From Halomonas lysinitropha (GTDB taxonomy: Bacteria > Pseudomonadota > Gammaproteobacteria > Pseudomonadales > Halomonadaceae): DNA of 64,000 nucleotides. Numbering within the stretch: position 1 is the first letter of the stretch; the number at the start of each line of letters is the position of its first letter. Below the pieces are notes generated by a model. That model worked only from the letters and a program-made list of their open reading frames with translations, made no database searches and was not told where the DNA came from. The stretch lies in the NCBI RefSeq assembly GCF_902500215.1, contig NZ_CABVOU010000033.1:265945-329944 (forward strand), read 5' to 3'. Shown here piece by piece: positions 18,106-27,522 of the stretch. Position numbers and translations under genes: made by a program.

Positions 18106-18894
18106 TCAGGCGAGGCCTCGGGGGCGCGACAGCAGGCACGCCCCCTCGGCGGGAGGCGCCGGGTGGAAGGCCGGGCGGCGCCGCTCGGCCAGCCCCGTCT
18201 CGAGCCATTCGAGCCAGGCGTCGAGCGGTCCCGAGCGGCTGCTCAGCGCCATCACCGGGGCGGCAGAGGCGAGCCGGTGCATGTGCGCCGCCACGGCGTC
18301 GACGTCGAAGTCGTCGAGGACCGGCAGCAGGTCGGTCTTGGTGATCAGCACCAGGTCGCTGGCGCGGAACATGACCGGATACTTGAGCGGCTTGTCGTCG
18401 CCCTCCGGAGTCGAGAGCAGGGTGACGTTGGCATGCTGGCCGAGGTCGAAGCTCGCGGGGCAGACCAGGTTGCCGACGTTCTCGATGAACAGGAGGTCCA
18501 GGGCGTCCAGCGGCAGCGCGCGGGCCGCGCGGTGCACCATGGCGGCATCCAGGTGGCAGGCGCTGCCGGTGGTGATCTGGACCGCGGGCACACCCCTGGC
18601 CCGGATGCGCCGGGCGTCGTTCTCGGTTTCCAGATCGCCCTCGATCACCGCCAGGCGGTAGCCGTCGCCCAGCGCCTCGATGGTGGCCTCCAGCAGACGG
18701 GTCTTGCCGGCGCCGGGCGAGGACATCAGGTTGACGACCAGCACCCCGGCGCGGTCGAAGTGCTCGCGATTATGACGCGCGACCTCGTCATTGTGGGCCT
18801 TCAGGCCCTCGAGGACCTCCACGGTATGGACGTCGTGCTCGTTCGAGGCGTGCTGCAGGTGATCGGGAAGGGCGCAGCCACAGGTCTGGCACAC
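18106..18894 (-). CDS. hypB: Hydrogenase nickel incorporation GTPase HypB
   Basis: A 262-residue SIMIBI GTPase that delivers nickel with HypA. It has the N-terminal CxxCGC metal motif (MCQTCGCALPD), the P-loop SSPGAGKTRLLEATIEAL (about 58-75), the switch region EGDLETENDARRI, the inter-subunit metal site with Cys and His (TTGSACHLDAAMV), FIENVGNLVCPA, and the G-specifying ITKTDLLP. The His-rich nickel-storage stretch of many HypB proteins is absent: residues 8-25 contain only a few histidines. The gene lies 13 nt after hypA and 3 nt before hypD-hypF. Confidence 0.95.
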   Translation of the reverse strand: MCQTCGCALPDHLQHASNEHDVHTVEVLEGLKAHNDEVARHNREHFDRAGVLVVNLMSSPGAGKTRLLEATIEALGDGYRLAVIEGDLETENDARRIRARGVPAVQITTGSACHLDAAMVHRAARALPLDALDLLFIENVGNLVCPASFDLGQHANVTLLSTPEGDDKPLKYPVMFRASDLVLITKTDLLPVLDDFDVDAVAAHMHRLASAAPVMALSSRSGPLDAWLEWLETGLAERRRPAFHPAPPAEGACLLSRPRGLA

Positions 18895-18907
18895 GATGAG
18901 GCTCCTG

Positions 18908-19273
18908 TTATCCGGTCGGGGGAAGAGGGGTGTCGGCGAGGTCGACGCTGACCAGCAGGAGCTCGTCGCCGCCGGTCAGCCGGGTCTGCCAGTGCCCGCA
19001 GCGCGGGCAGCTCAGATCGTTGACGCTGGCCTCGGCCTCTTGCCGGCAGCGGGGGCAGTGCACCCGGACCGGAGAGCTGGCCATCTCCAGTTGTGCCCCC
19101 TCGGCGACGGTATGGCGGCTGGCCAGCGGAAAGGCCTCGCGCATCAGTGTGGCCTCGACCCCGGAGAGCGGCCCGATGCGCAGGCAGACGCGGCGGATGC
19201 GCAGCGCACCGTGCTCGGCGGCGACCCGACCGGCCTGGCGGACCAGCGAGCGGCACAGGCTCAACTCATGCAT
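18908..19273 (-). CDS. hypA: Hydrogenase nickel metallochaperone HypA
   Basis: A 121-residue protein that starts MHELSL. His2 is the essential nickel ligand, which fixes the start at 19273. The structural zinc site is formed by CPRC (73-76) and CPRC (90-93). It binds nickel and passes it with HypB to the large subunit precursor. The start overlaps the hypC stop by 8 nt. The C-terminus extends about 15 residues past the usual end of E. coli HypA. Confidence 0.94.
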   Translation of the reverse strand: MHELSLCRSLVRQAGRVAAEHGALRIRRVCLRIGPLSGVEATLMREAFPLASRHTVAEGAQLEMASSPVRVHCPRCRQEAEASVNDLSCPRCGHWQTRLTGGDELLLVSVDLADTPLPPTG

Positions 19274-19502
19274 GGCCGAGGGCTCCCTCGTCCATCTCGT
19301 CGAGCAGTTGCCAGGTTGCGAGGGCCTCCTCGGGATCCAGTCGCTGGAGGGCATAGCCGACATGCACGATGACGAAGTCGCCCAAGGCGATGTCTTGGTC
19401 CTGGACCAGCATGAGGTCGATGTCGCGCTCGATGCCACGGGAGGCCGCGCGCGCCGTGTCGCCGTCAATGCGGGTGATCTGCATGGGAATCGCCAGGCAC
19501 AT
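19266..19502 (-). CDS. hypC: Hydrogenase assembly chaperone HypC
   Basis: A 78-residue protein beginning MCLAIPMQI. Cys2 is the invariant residue that holds the Fe(CN)2CO unit with HypD, and this fixes the start at 19502 (longer upstream frame discarded). The GDFVIVHVGYALQRLD segment is the family's OB-fold core. A GGAGG lies 13 nt upstream, slightly far. It is the first gene of the ten-gene hydrogenase operon that runs to 8919. HypC chaperones also bind the immature large subunit until nickel insertion. Confidence 0.95.
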   Translation of the reverse strand: MCLAIPMQITRIDGDTARAASRGIERDIDLMLVQDQDIALGDFVIVHVGYALQRLDPEEALATWQLLDEMDEGALGHA

Positions 19503-19817
19503 GATGCGCGTCGGGCCTCCTCGGCAGGTGGCAGGATGGTCGTGGGGTAGCATGGAACGCCCCCCCCTGACACTGACTATAGGCGATGGGGGCCTTTCGG
19601 ACATGCCCCGCCAGCCAACGGGGCCGCCGTCCGTGGCGAGGCGGGCAGCGAATGTCATGGCGGCGTCACCAGGCCGAGTGCTCGTTACCTGCAGCGTTTC
19701 CGTCGGCTATCTGCTATGATATGCGCCCCCACTATCTATCCCACGGCTCCGGTCCGACGGCGCCCGCCTTCCTCGCACCCTGTCCCGGTGCTCGCTTTCC
19801 CTTGCAGGTCTATCCAC
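19503..19817. other. Divergent spacer between hydrogenase operon and dbpA
   Basis: No convincing gene is seen in these 315 bases. On the minus strand a -10-like TATAGT (complement of 19576-19581) lies about 75 bp before hypC, but it lacks a good -35. I see no clear FNR box (TTGAT-N4-ATCAA) and no sigma-54 GG-N10-GC element, so the signal that switches on the hydrogenase cannot be read from this spacer. The plus strand holds the dbpA promoter candidate. Confidence 0.5.
19712..19720 (+). promoter_or_regulatory. Candidate extended -10 promoter of dbpA
   Basis: TGC-TATGAT (19712-19720) matches an extended -10 element (TGnTAtaaT). It is about 98 bp upstream of the GTG start of dbpA and no good -35 is seen, which extended -10 promoters can tolerate. 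The call rests on sequence match and position only. Confidence 0.45.
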
Positions 19818-21212
19818 GTGTCTGATTCCTCTCCCGATTTCGCCTCGCTGCCGCTGGCGCCGGAACTGCTCGATAACCTCGACTCGCTGGGTTATCACGC
19901 CATGACGCCGATTCAGGCCGAGAGCCTGCCGCCCATGCTGGCGGGCCGTGACGTGATTGCCCGGGCGAAGACCGGCTCGGGCAAGACCGCGGCCTTCGGC
20001 CTGGCGCTGCTGTCGCGGCTGTCGGTGGCGGACTTCCGGGTGCAGGGGCTGGTACTCTGTCCGACCCGCGAGCTGGCGGACCAGGTGGCCGGCGAGATTC
20101 GCCGCCTGGCGCGCAGCCTGTCCAACATCAAGGTGCTGACGCTGTGCGGCGGGGCACCACTGGGGCCGCAACTGTCCTCGCTGGAGCATGGCGCACATAT
20201 CGTCGTCGGCACGCCGGGGCGGGTAGAGGAGCACCTGCGCAAGGGCTCGCTGGTCCTGAACGCGCTTGAGACCCTGGTGCTGGACGAGGCCGATCGCATG
20301 CTCGACATGGGATTCCAGGCGGCCCTGGAGGCGATCATCGCCGAGACCCCGGCGAGTCGCCAGATGCTGCTGTTCAGTGCCACCTATGCCGAGGGCATCC
20401 GGCCCATCGCCGAACGGCTGATGCGCGAGCCGGTCAGCGTGGAGGTGGCCGAGTCCCATGATGCGACCACGATCCGCCAGCACTTCTACCGGGTGGCGGA
20501 CGAGTCGGCCCGCTTCGAGGCGCTGCGCCGCCTGCTGCTGCACTTGCGGCCCGCGTCCAGCGTGGTGTTCTGCAACACCAAGCGCGAGACCGACGAGGTC
20601 GCCGAGGCCCTGAACGACGCGGGCTTCAGCGCCCTGGCGCTGCATGGTGATCTCGAGCAGCGCGACCGCGATCGCCTGCTGGTGCTGTTCGCCAACGGCA
20701 GTGCCTCGATCCTGGTGGCCACCGACGTGGCCGCGCGCGGGCTGGACATCGATGCTCTGGACGCGGTGTTCAACTACCGCATCGCCCGGGACCTCGAGGT
20801 GCATGTCCACCGTGTCGGGCGTACCGGTCGGGCGGGCGGTTCCGGCATCGCCTGTACCCTGCTTAGCGAGCAGGAGGACTATCGGCTGGCGAAGCTCGCC
20901 GATCTGCTGGGCGAAGCGCTGGAGACCGAGCCGCTGCCTCCCCGCGCGGTGCTGGAGCGCCAGCCTCTTCGCCCGGCCATGGCGACGCTGCAGCTCGGCG
21001 GCGGCAAGAAGCAGAAGCTGCGTCCCGGCGACATCCTCGGTGCCCTGACGGGTGAAGGCGGGATTGCCGGGGAGCAGGTAGGCAAGATCAAGGTGCTAGC
21101 TAACAGTGCCTATGTGGCCGTGCGGCGCGACGTCGCCGACGCGGCCCTCGACCAGCTGGGCAACGGCAAGCTCAAGGGGCGCACGTTTCGTGCCCGCCGC
21201 ATCAGCCGCTGA
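19818..21212 (+). CDS. dbpA: ATP-dependent RNA helicase DbpA
   Basis: A 464-residue DEAD-box helicase. I start at GTG 19818 (reading MSDSSPDFASLPL) because upstream residues look non-coding. The helicase core has the Q motif (MTPIQAESLP), Walker A AKTGSGKT, PTREL, GTPGR, DEAD, SAT, and the arginine-finger motif VGRTGRAGG. The C-terminal about 75 residues form the DbpA RNA-recognition domain (LRPGDILGALTGEGGI, IGKI-like VGKIKVLANSAYVAV) that targets hairpin 92 of 23S rRNA. The role is 50S ribosome assembly. Confidence 0.93.
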   Translation: MSDSSPDFASLPLAPELLDNLDSLGYHAMTPIQAESLPPMLAGRDVIARAKTGSGKTAAFGLALLSRLSVADFRVQGLVLCPTRELADQVAGEIRRLARSLSNIKVLTLCGGAPLGPQLSSLEHGAHIVVGTPGRVEEHLRKGSLVLNALETLVLDEADRMLDMGFQAALEAIIAETPASRQMLLFSATYAEGIRPIAERLMREPVSVEVAESHDATTIRQHFYRVADESARFEALRRLLLHLRPASSVVFCNTKRETDEVAEALNDAGFSALALHGDLEQRDRDRLLVLFANGSASILVATDVAARGLDIDALDAVFNYRIARDLEVHVHRVGRTGRAGGSGIACTLLSEQEDYRLAKLADLLGEALETEPLPPRAVLERQPLRPAMATLQLGGGKKQKLRPGDILGALTGEGGIAGEQVGKIKVLANSAYVAVRRDVADAALDQLGNGKLKGRTFRARRISR

Positions 21213-21277
21213 CCGGAAGGAAAATGTGATACGCCCGCGGTATACCCAGCCGACGGGTTCTATGCCAACGTGGTGAC

Positions 21278-22180
21278 ATGAAGATACCCAAGAGATTGCA
21301 ACCGCTGGTCGACGACGGTCTGATCGAGGCGGTCGAGAGCCAGCTGATGAGCGGCAAGGAAGCCCAGGTTTACGTGGTGCGTTCCCACGGCGAACGATGC
21401 TGTGCCAAGGTCTTCAAGGAGGCCAAGCAGCGCAGCTTCAAGCAGGCCGTGCAGTATCAGGAGGGACGCAAGGAGCGCAACAGTCGCCGCTCGCGGGCGA
21501 TGGCCAAGAAGACGCGCTACGGCCAGAAGGAGCAGGAGCAGGCCTGGCTCAATGCCGAAGTCGATGCCCTCTATCGATTGGCGGCAGCGGATGTGCGGGT
21601 ACCCCAACCGCATAGCTTCGTTGATGGTGTGCTGCTGATGGAGATGATCATTGATGCCGAGGGCCTGACCGCCCCGCGTCTGGACGACGTGACACTGACG
21701 GCCGACGAGGCTCGGTCCCATTACGCCAAGGTGATCGGTGACGTGGTGCGCATGCTGTGTGTCGGCTTGATCCATGGCGACTTGTCCGAGTTCAACGTGC
21801 TGCTCGCCGCCGATGGCCCGGTCATCATCGATCTTCCCCAGGCGGTGGATGCCGCCGGTAATAACAGCGCCGAGATGATGTTCGAGCGTGACGTCGACAA
21901 CATGCGTCGCTACTTCGGCCGTTTCGCTCCGGAACTGCTGGCCACCGATTATGGCAAGGAGATCTGGGCGCTCTTTGAAGCCGGCGATCTGCACCCGGAC
22001 AGCCAGCTGACCGGCTGCTTCGAGCACGATCTGAGTACCGTGGATGTGGACGAACTGATGACGGTGATCGACGACGTGCGCGAGGAGGAAGCCGAGCGGC
22101 GTGCCGCTCTGTCTCGGGACGATGAGCCGGGCGTCGAGGACGCCGCGGAGGCCTGGCGGGAGTCCCATGGCGAGCGCTGA
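21278..22180 (+). CDS. RIO-family serine/threonine kinase (PA4780-like)
   Basis: A 300-residue atypical kinase of the RIO type found in some gammaproteobacteria. The ATP-binding part has SGKEAQVYVV and the Lys in CCAKVFKE. The catalytic loop is LIHGDLSEFNVLL (about residues 164-176), with the metal-binding Asp in VIIDLPQAVD. About 100 C-terminal residues are acidic (EEEAERRAALSRDDEPGVEDAAEA). Bacterial RIO proteins are poorly understood. In Pseudomonas this family has been described as an active kinase. Confidence 0.85.
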   Translation: MKIPKRLQPLVDDGLIEAVESQLMSGKEAQVYVVRSHGERCCAKVFKEAKQRSFKQAVQYQEGRKERNSRRSRAMAKKTRYGQKEQEQAWLNAEVDALYRLAAADVRVPQPHSFVDGVLLMEMIIDAEGLTAPRLDDVTLTADEARSHYAKVIGDVVRMLCVGLIHGDLSEFNVLLAADGPVIIDLPQAVDAAGNNSAEMMFERDVDNMRRYFGRFAPELLATDYGKEIWALFEAGDLHPDSQLTGCFEHDLSTVDVDELMTVIDDVREEEAERRAALSRDDEPGVEDAAEAWRESHGER

Positions 22181-22296
22181 GGCCCGCGCCATCATCGTCT
22201 TTCATCCCCGAACTCGAGGCAGCGATGATCGCTGGCCTTGTAATCCCCGATAGGGATCGGCACTTTAAGTGATTTGCCATCATCGCCGAGACCAAG

Positions 22297-24222
22297 ATGT
22301 CCCGACACGATAACGATCCCTCATCCGACCAGCAGCGCGATAAGCCCAAGCGTTCGCCGCTCTGGTACCCCGAAGAAGCTCAGCCCTCCCGCCGGCAGTG
22401 GTTGTCCTTTATCTGGATCGCCCTGGCCATCCTGCTACTGTTCCACTATCTCGATTCGGCCCAGCGCCACCAGCAGGTCGAGTTGACCTATTCCGAATTC
22501 CTCACGGCCGTCGACCAGGGGCACGTTGATGCGGTCACCCTGCGCGGTCAATCGGTGGAAGGGGCCTTCAGCGAAACAGGACGTGAGGCACGAGAGCTCG
22601 GAGAAACCGAGGAGGGTTTCGAGGCCACACGGCCGGACGTCGAGGGCGAGCGTTTGCTCGAGCGCCTCGAGGCGAACGGCGTGCGAATCGACGCCGAGCC
22701 CATTGATCCGCCCTGGTGGCAGCGCGTACTCGTCGGCGCTCTGCCATGGATTCTCATGCTGGGTCTGCTGTTCTGGTTCTGGAATCGCATGCAGCAGCGG
22801 GCCATGTCGGGCGGTGGGCTCTTCAACATGGGCAAGTCCAAGGCGCGCCAGGTGAGCAGTGAAGAGAGCCATGTCCGCCTGGACGATGTGGCTGGCTCGG
22901 AGAACGCCAAACGTGAAGTCCTCGAGGTGGTCGAGTTTCTCAAGGAGCCGGCGCGCTTTCAGGCGCTGGGGGCCAAGATTCCGCGTGGCATCCTGATGAT
23001 GGGCCCCCCGGGTACGGGCAAGACGCTGATGGCCAAGGCGGTCGCCGGGGAGGCCGACGTGCCGTTCTTCAGCATCAGTGGCTCGGAGTTCATCGAGATG
23101 TTCGTGGGTGTGGGGGCATCGCGGGTCCGTGATCTCTTCAAGCAGGCCAAGGAGCAGGCGCCGTCGGTGATCTTCGTCGACGAGCTGGATTCCATCGGCC
23201 GCTCCCGAGGCGCCGGCATGGGGGGCGGTCACGATGAGCGAGAGCAGACCCTCAACCAGATTCTCTCCGAGATGGACGGTTTCCAGGCCGATGAGTCTGT
23301 CGTTGTCCTGGCCGCCACCAACCGTCCGGACGTGCTCGATTCAGCCCTGCTGCGGCCGGGGCGCTTCGATCGCAAGGTCACCCTGGAGAATCCGCATCGC
23401 GAGGCGCGCCGCGATATCCTGCGCGTCCATACGCGCGACGTGCCGTTGGCCGATGACGTCGATCTCGAGCGGCTGGCCGAGATCACCATCGGTTTTTCGG
23501 GGGCGGATCTGGCCAACCTGGCCAACGAAGCTGCCCTTCAGGCGGGTCGCAATGAGCAGCAGGAGGTGGACTGGGCCTGTTTCTCGGCGGCTCGTGATCG
23601 CCTGCTGCTGGGTGAGGCCAAGGATGTCGGTCTCTCCGACAGCGAGCGCCACATCGTGGCGTATCATGAATCCGGCCATGCGTTGCTCGCCTACCTGCTG
23701 CCCAAGGCCGATCCCCTCGAAAAGGTCACCGTGCTGCCTCGCGGCCGGGCTCTGGGCGTGACGGCCCAGGTGCCCGACGAGGAGCGCTACAACCATGGCG
23801 AAGCCTATCTGCGTGATCGCATCACCGTGATGTTCGGCGGACGCCTGGCGGAATCCATTGTCTTCGGAGAAGTGTCCAGCGGCGCCGAGAATGACCTGGA
23901 GCAGGCCACCAAGCTGGCACGTCGCATGGTGGCTCGCTGGGGGATGAGCGAACGTATCGGACCGGTCATGTTCGCCCAGAGCCAGGAGCATGTCTTTCTT
24001 GGCAAGGAGATGGCCCAGTCTCGCGAGCACAGCGAAGCCATGGCGGGGCTAGTCGATGAGGAGATACATCGGCTGCTGACCGAGCTCGAAGCGCACGGCC
24101 GTGAACTCCTGGAAACCCACCGGAAGGATCTGGACACCCTGGCCTCGGCCCTGGAGGAGCAGGAAACCCTGGAGGCCGACGCAATCCGCGACCTTCTCGA
24201 TAAGGCGCCCGCTCAGTCGTGA
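22297..24222 (+). CDS. ftsH: ATP-dependent zinc metalloprotease FtsH (paralogue)
   Basis: A 641-residue membrane AAA+ protease that degrades membrane and short-lived cytosolic proteins. Two membrane helices are seen (about 32-48 and 148-166), with a periplasmic domain between them. The AAA core has Walker A GPPGTGKT (about 234-241), Walker [10 protein letters not shown], and [20 protein letters not shown]. The zinc motif is HESGH (457-461). The usual rrmJ-ftsH-folP context is absent, so this is probably a second FtsH and not the essential housekeeping copy. That is an inference from neighbours only. Confidence 0.93.
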   Translation: MSRHDNDPSSDQQRDKPKRSPLWYPEEAQPSRRQWLSFIWIALAILLLFHYLDSAQRHQQVELTYSEFLTAVDQGHVDAVTLRGQSVEGAFSETGREARELGETEEGFEATRPDVEGERLLERLEANGVRIDAEPIDPPWWQRVLVGALPWILMLGLLFWFWNRMQQRAMSGGGLFNMGKSKARQVSSEESHVRLDDVAGSENAKREVLEVVEFLKEPARFQALGAKIPRGILMMGPPGTGKTLMAKAVAGEADVPFFSISGSEFIEMFVGVGASRVRDLFKQAKEQAPSVIFVDELDSIGRSRGAGMGGGHDEREQTLNQILSEMDGFQADESVVVLAATNRPDVLDSALLRPGRFDRKVTLENPHREARRDILRVHTRDVPLADDVDLERLAEITIGFSGADLANLANEAALQAGRNEQQEVDWACFSAARDRLLLGEAKDVGLSDSERHIVAYHESGHALLAYLLPKADPLEKVTVLPRGRALGVTAQVPDEERYNHGEAYLRDRITVMFGGRLAESIVFGEVSSGAENDLEQATKLARRMVARWGMSERIGPVMFAQSQEHVFLGKEMAQSREHSEAMAGLVDEEIHRLLTELEAHGRELLETHRKDLDTLASALEEQETLEADAIRDLLDKAPAQS

Positions 24223-24302
24223 CGCCTGACGTCCGGCTCGTCTACGCTGAAGGCGAGCGGCGCCCGACGCGGGTACCCCTGGTCAACGATGAGGAGACGG
24301 CA

Positions 24303-24737
24303 ATGAACAAGTGGATGATGGGCCTGGCCCTGGCGGGTGGCGTGCTGCTGGCCGGTTCGGCCCTGGCCCAGATGCAACGCGCCTCGGCCCCGGAGGGTGC
24401 CGAGGTCTACTTCATCTCGCCCGAGGACGGCGCTACCGTCGAGAGCCCGCTGACCGTGCGCATGGGGCTCAAGGGCATGGGCGTGGCGCCCGCCGGCATC
24501 CAGGCGGGGGCGACCGGCCACCACCACCTGCTGGTGGACACGCCGCTGAACGAGGTCGACCTCGACCAGCCCCTGCCGGCCAACGACGCGATGCGTCACT
24601 TCGGCGGCGGCCAGACCGAGACCACGCTGGAGCTCGAGCCCGGTGAGCATACGCTGCAGCTGCTGTTCATGGATGCCAGCCATGTCAGCTTCGACCCGCC
24701 GGTAACGTCCGATGCCATTACCATCACGGTGGAGTAG
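24303..24737 (+). CDS. DUF4399-type periplasmic protein
   Basis: A 144-residue secreted protein. The start at 24303 has GAGGAG about 7 nt upstream and yields a clean signal peptide (MNKWMMGLALAGGVLLAGSALA). The mature part resembles the DUF4399 family: a beta-rich domain with YFISPEDGATVESPLTVRMGLKGMGVAPAG, then GHHHLLVD, GQTETTLELEPGEHTLQLLF and DASHVSFDPPV. The clustered histidines (GHHH, MRHF, ASHV) could bind metal, but the function is unknown. It follows ftsH by 80 bp. Confidence 0.85.
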   Translation: MNKWMMGLALAGGVLLAGSALAQMQRASAPEGAEVYFISPEDGATVESPLTVRMGLKGMGVAPAGIQAGATGHHHLLVDTPLNEVDLDQPLPANDAMRHFGGGQTETTLELEPGEHTLQLLFMDASHVSFDPPVTSDAITITVE

Positions 24738-24756
24738 GATTGCCGGCCGTCAGTTA

Positions 24757-24785
24757 CCGCAGTCATCGCCTCTGGGTGACTGCGG
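24757..24785. terminator. Inverted repeat at the convergence of DUF4399 and symporter genes
   Basis: A perfect 9-bp inverted repeat CCGCAGTCA / TGACTGCGG with an 11-nt loop covers the stop codon of the symporter gene (24763) and lies 20 bp past the DUF4399 stop. It sits where a bidirectional terminator is expected. Neither side has a clear T-tract, so factor-independent termination is uncertain. Confidence 0.35.
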
Positions 24786-25656
24786 ATGCCGGGTGGCGGT
24801 CGCGCCACAGGCAGGCGAACATCCACACGAATACCGGCACGTTCATCAGCAGGCCGTAGAGCAGCGGCACCAGGCCGATGGCCGGCTGCTGCAATAACAC
24901 GAAGGCCACCATCATCGCCACACCGGCGTTCTGCACGCCTACCTCCACGGTGATGGCGCGCACGCTGGCGTGAGGCAGGCGCAGCCGCCGGGCGACACGG
25001 TGTCCCAGCAGCATGCTCAGCAGGCAGAGGAGCAGCACGGCGAGCGTCTCGATGCTTATCAGGGCCGGCAGCCGTTCTGCGTGGCTGACGAAGAGCGCCA
25101 CCACTACCGAGACCATCGCCACTCCCGTGAATCCCTTTACGCCGGGCAGTATACGTTCGTGCCAGGTAGACGGCAGGGCCCGACGCAACAGCATGCCGGC
25201 CAGCACCGGCAGCAGGGTGACCAGCAGCAGCTGGCCGACGGTGTGCCAGTAGGGCAGCGCGAGGCCGCCGGTAGTGAGACCCAGCAGCTCTAGGTTCCAG
25301 CCCATGACCAGCGGCAGGGTGAAGGGAGCCAGCACGGCGGCGATGGCGGTCAGGGTGACCGACAGGGCCAGGTCGCCCTGAACCAGGTAGCTGAACATGT
25401 TGGAGGTGGCCCCGCCCGGCACCAGCGACACCAGCAGCAGGCCGGCCGCTGCCAGCGGCGGCAGGGGAAGTACCAGCACCAGCCCCCAGGCGAGCAGCGG
25501 CAGTGCCAGCATCTGCAGGGCGATACCGAGCATCACCCGACGCGGGTGATGCCAGGTACGAGCGAAGTCGGCCCCGATCAGGCTGAGGCCCATGGCCATC
25601 ATCACGCTGGCCAGCACCCAAGGCAGGGCCACCTGGGACAACCAGGCTGTGGACAT
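24763..25656 (-). CDS. Bile acid:sodium symporter family (BASS) transporter
   Basis: A 297-residue integral membrane protein with nine to ten helices. The start at 25656 has AAGGAG five bases upstream. BASS-type motifs are visible: MMAMGLSLIGADF in helix 1, LLVSLVPGGATSNMFSYLVQGDLALSVTLTA in the sodium-site crossover, and VEVGVQNAGVAMMVA in the second crossover. Such proteins co-import organic anions with sodium. A sodium-coupled transporter fits a halophile, but the substrate is unknown. Confidence 0.9.
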   Translation of the reverse strand: MSTAWLSQVALPWVLASVMMAMGLSLIGADFARTWHHPRRVMLGIALQMLALPLLAWGLVLVLPLPPLAAAGLLLVSLVPGGATSNMFSYLVQGDLALSVTLTAIAAVLAPFTLPLVMGWNLELLGLTTGGLALPYWHTVGQLLLVTLLPVLAGMLLRRALPSTWHERILPGVKGFTGVAMVSVVVALFVSHAERLPALISIETLAVLLLCLLSMLLGHRVARRLRLPHASVRAITVEVGVQNAGVAMMVAFVLLQQPAIGLVPLLYGLLMNVPVFVWMFACLWRDRHPASAVTQRR

Positions 25657-25750
25657 CCTTTCTCCTTGCAGGGGCATGGGATACGCCACAGAGTATGCCC
25701 CATGTCATGCACTGCAGCGAAGACAGATAGCGCCTTCAGGGAGGAAGACA

Positions 25751-26638
25751 ATGTCCGCGGCGGTGAGCCACAAGGTGACCCTCTGGGTTCAGACGCTGCG
25801 CCCGCGTACGCTGCCGGCAGCGGTCGGGCCGGTGCTGCTGGGTCAGGCGCTGGTCGTGCCCGGCCACTTCAGCTGGCTGACGGCTGTTCTCTGCCTGCTC
25901 TGTGCGAACGCGCTGCAACTGGCGGTAAACCTGGCGAATGACCTCTTCGACGGCCTCTCCGGCGTTGACCAGCCAGACCGCCTGGGCCCTACCCGTGCCT
26001 TGCAGGCGGGCTGGCTCAGCGCCGCCGAGCTTCGCGCGGGCCTCGCCGTGACCCTGGGCGTTGCTGTGGTAACGGGACTCTGGCTGGTGCTGTTCGGCCA
26101 CTGGCTGTTGTGGTTGCTGGGCGGCCTGGCAGTGCTTGGTGTGCTTGGCTACAGCGGCGGGCGGCGCCCCTACGCCAACCGGGGGCTGGGCGAGGCGGCG
26201 GTGTGGTTCTTCTTCGGCCCGGTGGCGGTGCTCGGCAGTCTGCTCGCCCAGCACAGCCCGATCACCCTCGAGGCGGTGGCGGCCGGTATCCTGGTGGGCA
26301 TGCCGGTGGCCGCCATCCTGGTGGTCAATAACCTGCGCGACCGTCATACCGACGCCCGGGCCGGCAAGTTGACCCTGGCGGTACGCTGGGGGAAGGTGTC
26401 GACCCGCCGGCTTTTCGCACTTCTGACGCTGGGGCCGCTGGCGGTCACGACGCCGGCATCGCTCCCGGGCTGGGCCTGGGTGACCTGGGGGGTCACCGGC
26501 CTGGCGGCGCTGGGGCTAGTTCGCGAGATACGGCGCCGCGACGGCGCGGCCCTCAATGCGTTGTTGGGTCTGACAGCGTTCTATTCGCTGGCCTTGGCCC
26601 TGTGGCTCTGGCTGCGTCTGGTGGTGGCCGCCGGCTGA
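25751..26638 (+). CDS. menA: UbiA-superfamily prenyltransferase, MenA-like
   Basis: A 295-residue membrane prenyltransferase with about eight helices. The start at 25751 has GGAGGA seven bases upstream. The first Asp-rich motif is NLANDLFDGLSGVDQPDR and the second is NNLRDRHTDARAGKLTLAVRWG, matching 1,4-dihydroxy-2-naphthoate polyprenyltransferase. MenA attaches the isoprenoid tail in menaquinone synthesis. No other men gene is in the window. If the genome lacks the rest of the pathway, the enzyme prenylates something else. Confidence 0.82.
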   Translation: MSAAVSHKVTLWVQTLRPRTLPAAVGPVLLGQALVVPGHFSWLTAVLCLLCANALQLAVNLANDLFDGLSGVDQPDRLGPTRALQAGWLSAAELRAGLAVTLGVAVVTGLWLVLFGHWLLWLLGGLAVLGVLGYSGGRRPYANRGLGEAAVWFFFGPVAVLGSLLAQHSPITLEAVAAGILVGMPVAAILVVNNLRDRHTDARAGKLTLAVRWGKVSTRRLFALLTLGPLAVTTPASLPGWAWVTWGVTGLAALGLVREIRRRDGAALNALLGLTAFYSLALALWLWLRLVVAAG

Positions 26639-26649
26639 GCGACACGCTA

Positions 26650-27372
26650 CTAATCGGGCAGCTCGGCACTGTGGAAGACGTTCTGCACGTCGTCCAGGTC
26701 GTTGAGGGTATCGAGCAGTTTCTCGAACATCGCGACGTCGTCGCCCTCGATCGGGGTCACGGTCTGGGGCACGAACTGGATCTCGTCGATATCGAAGTCG
26801 AGCTCGCCGAAGGCATCAAGCAGCGCCTGCTTGGCCTTGGCATACTCGGTATGGGGCGCGAAGACGGTGATCTGGTCCTTCTCGCTCTCGATGTCGGTGA
26901 CGTCGACATCGGCCTCCATCAGCGCCTCGAGGGTGGCGTCCTCGTCATTGCCCGGGAAGGCGAGGATGGCGCAGTGGTCGAACATGTGGCTGACGCTGCC
27001 CGGGGTGCCGAGCTTGCTCTTGGCCTTGTTGAAGCAGGCGCGCACGTCGCCGAAGGTGCGGTTCGGATTATCGGTCAGGCACTCGACGATGACCATGCAG
27101 TTGCCCGGCCCGAAGCCCTCGTAGCGGGCCGGCGAGAAGTCCTCGCCGCCCACGCCGGACGCCTTGTCCAGGGCCTTGTCGATCACGTGGCTGGGGACCT
27201 GGTCCTTCTTGGCACGTTCGATCAGCCCGCGCAGGGAGAGATTGCCCGAAGGGTCGGTGCCGCCCTGCTTGGCGCAGACATAGATCTCGCGACCGTACTT
27301 GCTGTAGACCTTGGTCTTGGCGTCGGCCGTCTTGGCCATGGATTCCTTGCGGTTCTGGAAGGCCCTGCCCAT
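26650..27372 (-). CDS. YebC/PmpR-family regulatory protein
   Basis: A 240-residue protein. The start at 27372 gives the family N-terminus [15 protein letters not shown], with AGGA eight bases upstream. Core motifs are [45 protein letters not shown] and MFDHCAIL. This family has been described as a DNA-binding regulator and, for some members, as a translation factor acting on polyproline stretches. The FQNRKESM form is closer to the YeeN subgroup than to canonical YebC (which starts MAGHSKW). A separate yebC near ruvC is therefore likely elsewhere in the genome. Confidence 0.88.
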   Translation of the reverse strand: MGRAFQNRKESMAKTADAKTKVYSKYGREIYVCAKQGGTDPSGNLSLRGLIERAKKDQVPSHVIDKALDKASGVGGEDFSPARYEGFGPGNCMVIVECLTDNPNRTFGDVRACFNKAKSKLGTPGSVSHMFDHCAILAFPGNDEDATLEALMEADVDVTDIESEKDQITVFAPHTEYAKAKQALLDAFGELDFDIDEIQFVPQTVTPIEGDDVAMFEKLLDTLNDLDDVQNVFHSAELPD

Positions 27373-27522
27373 TGCACTGTCCTGTGGCGTTGAAATACGA
27401 GGCTGGATTCTACGAAACCGGGGCGGAGGCGAACAGGGATATTTTCTCGTCATTTGTACAGGACCCGACAGTCGTCATGGCTACACTGCCAGGGAGTCTC
27501 ATTCACGCTGGAGCGTCATTCG

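Noticed and set aside
19503..19711. Search for FNR or sigma-54 sites upstream of the hydrogenase operon
   Set aside because: No TTGAT-N4-ATCAA and no TGGCAC-N5-TTGC element is present. I do not claim a specific regulator.
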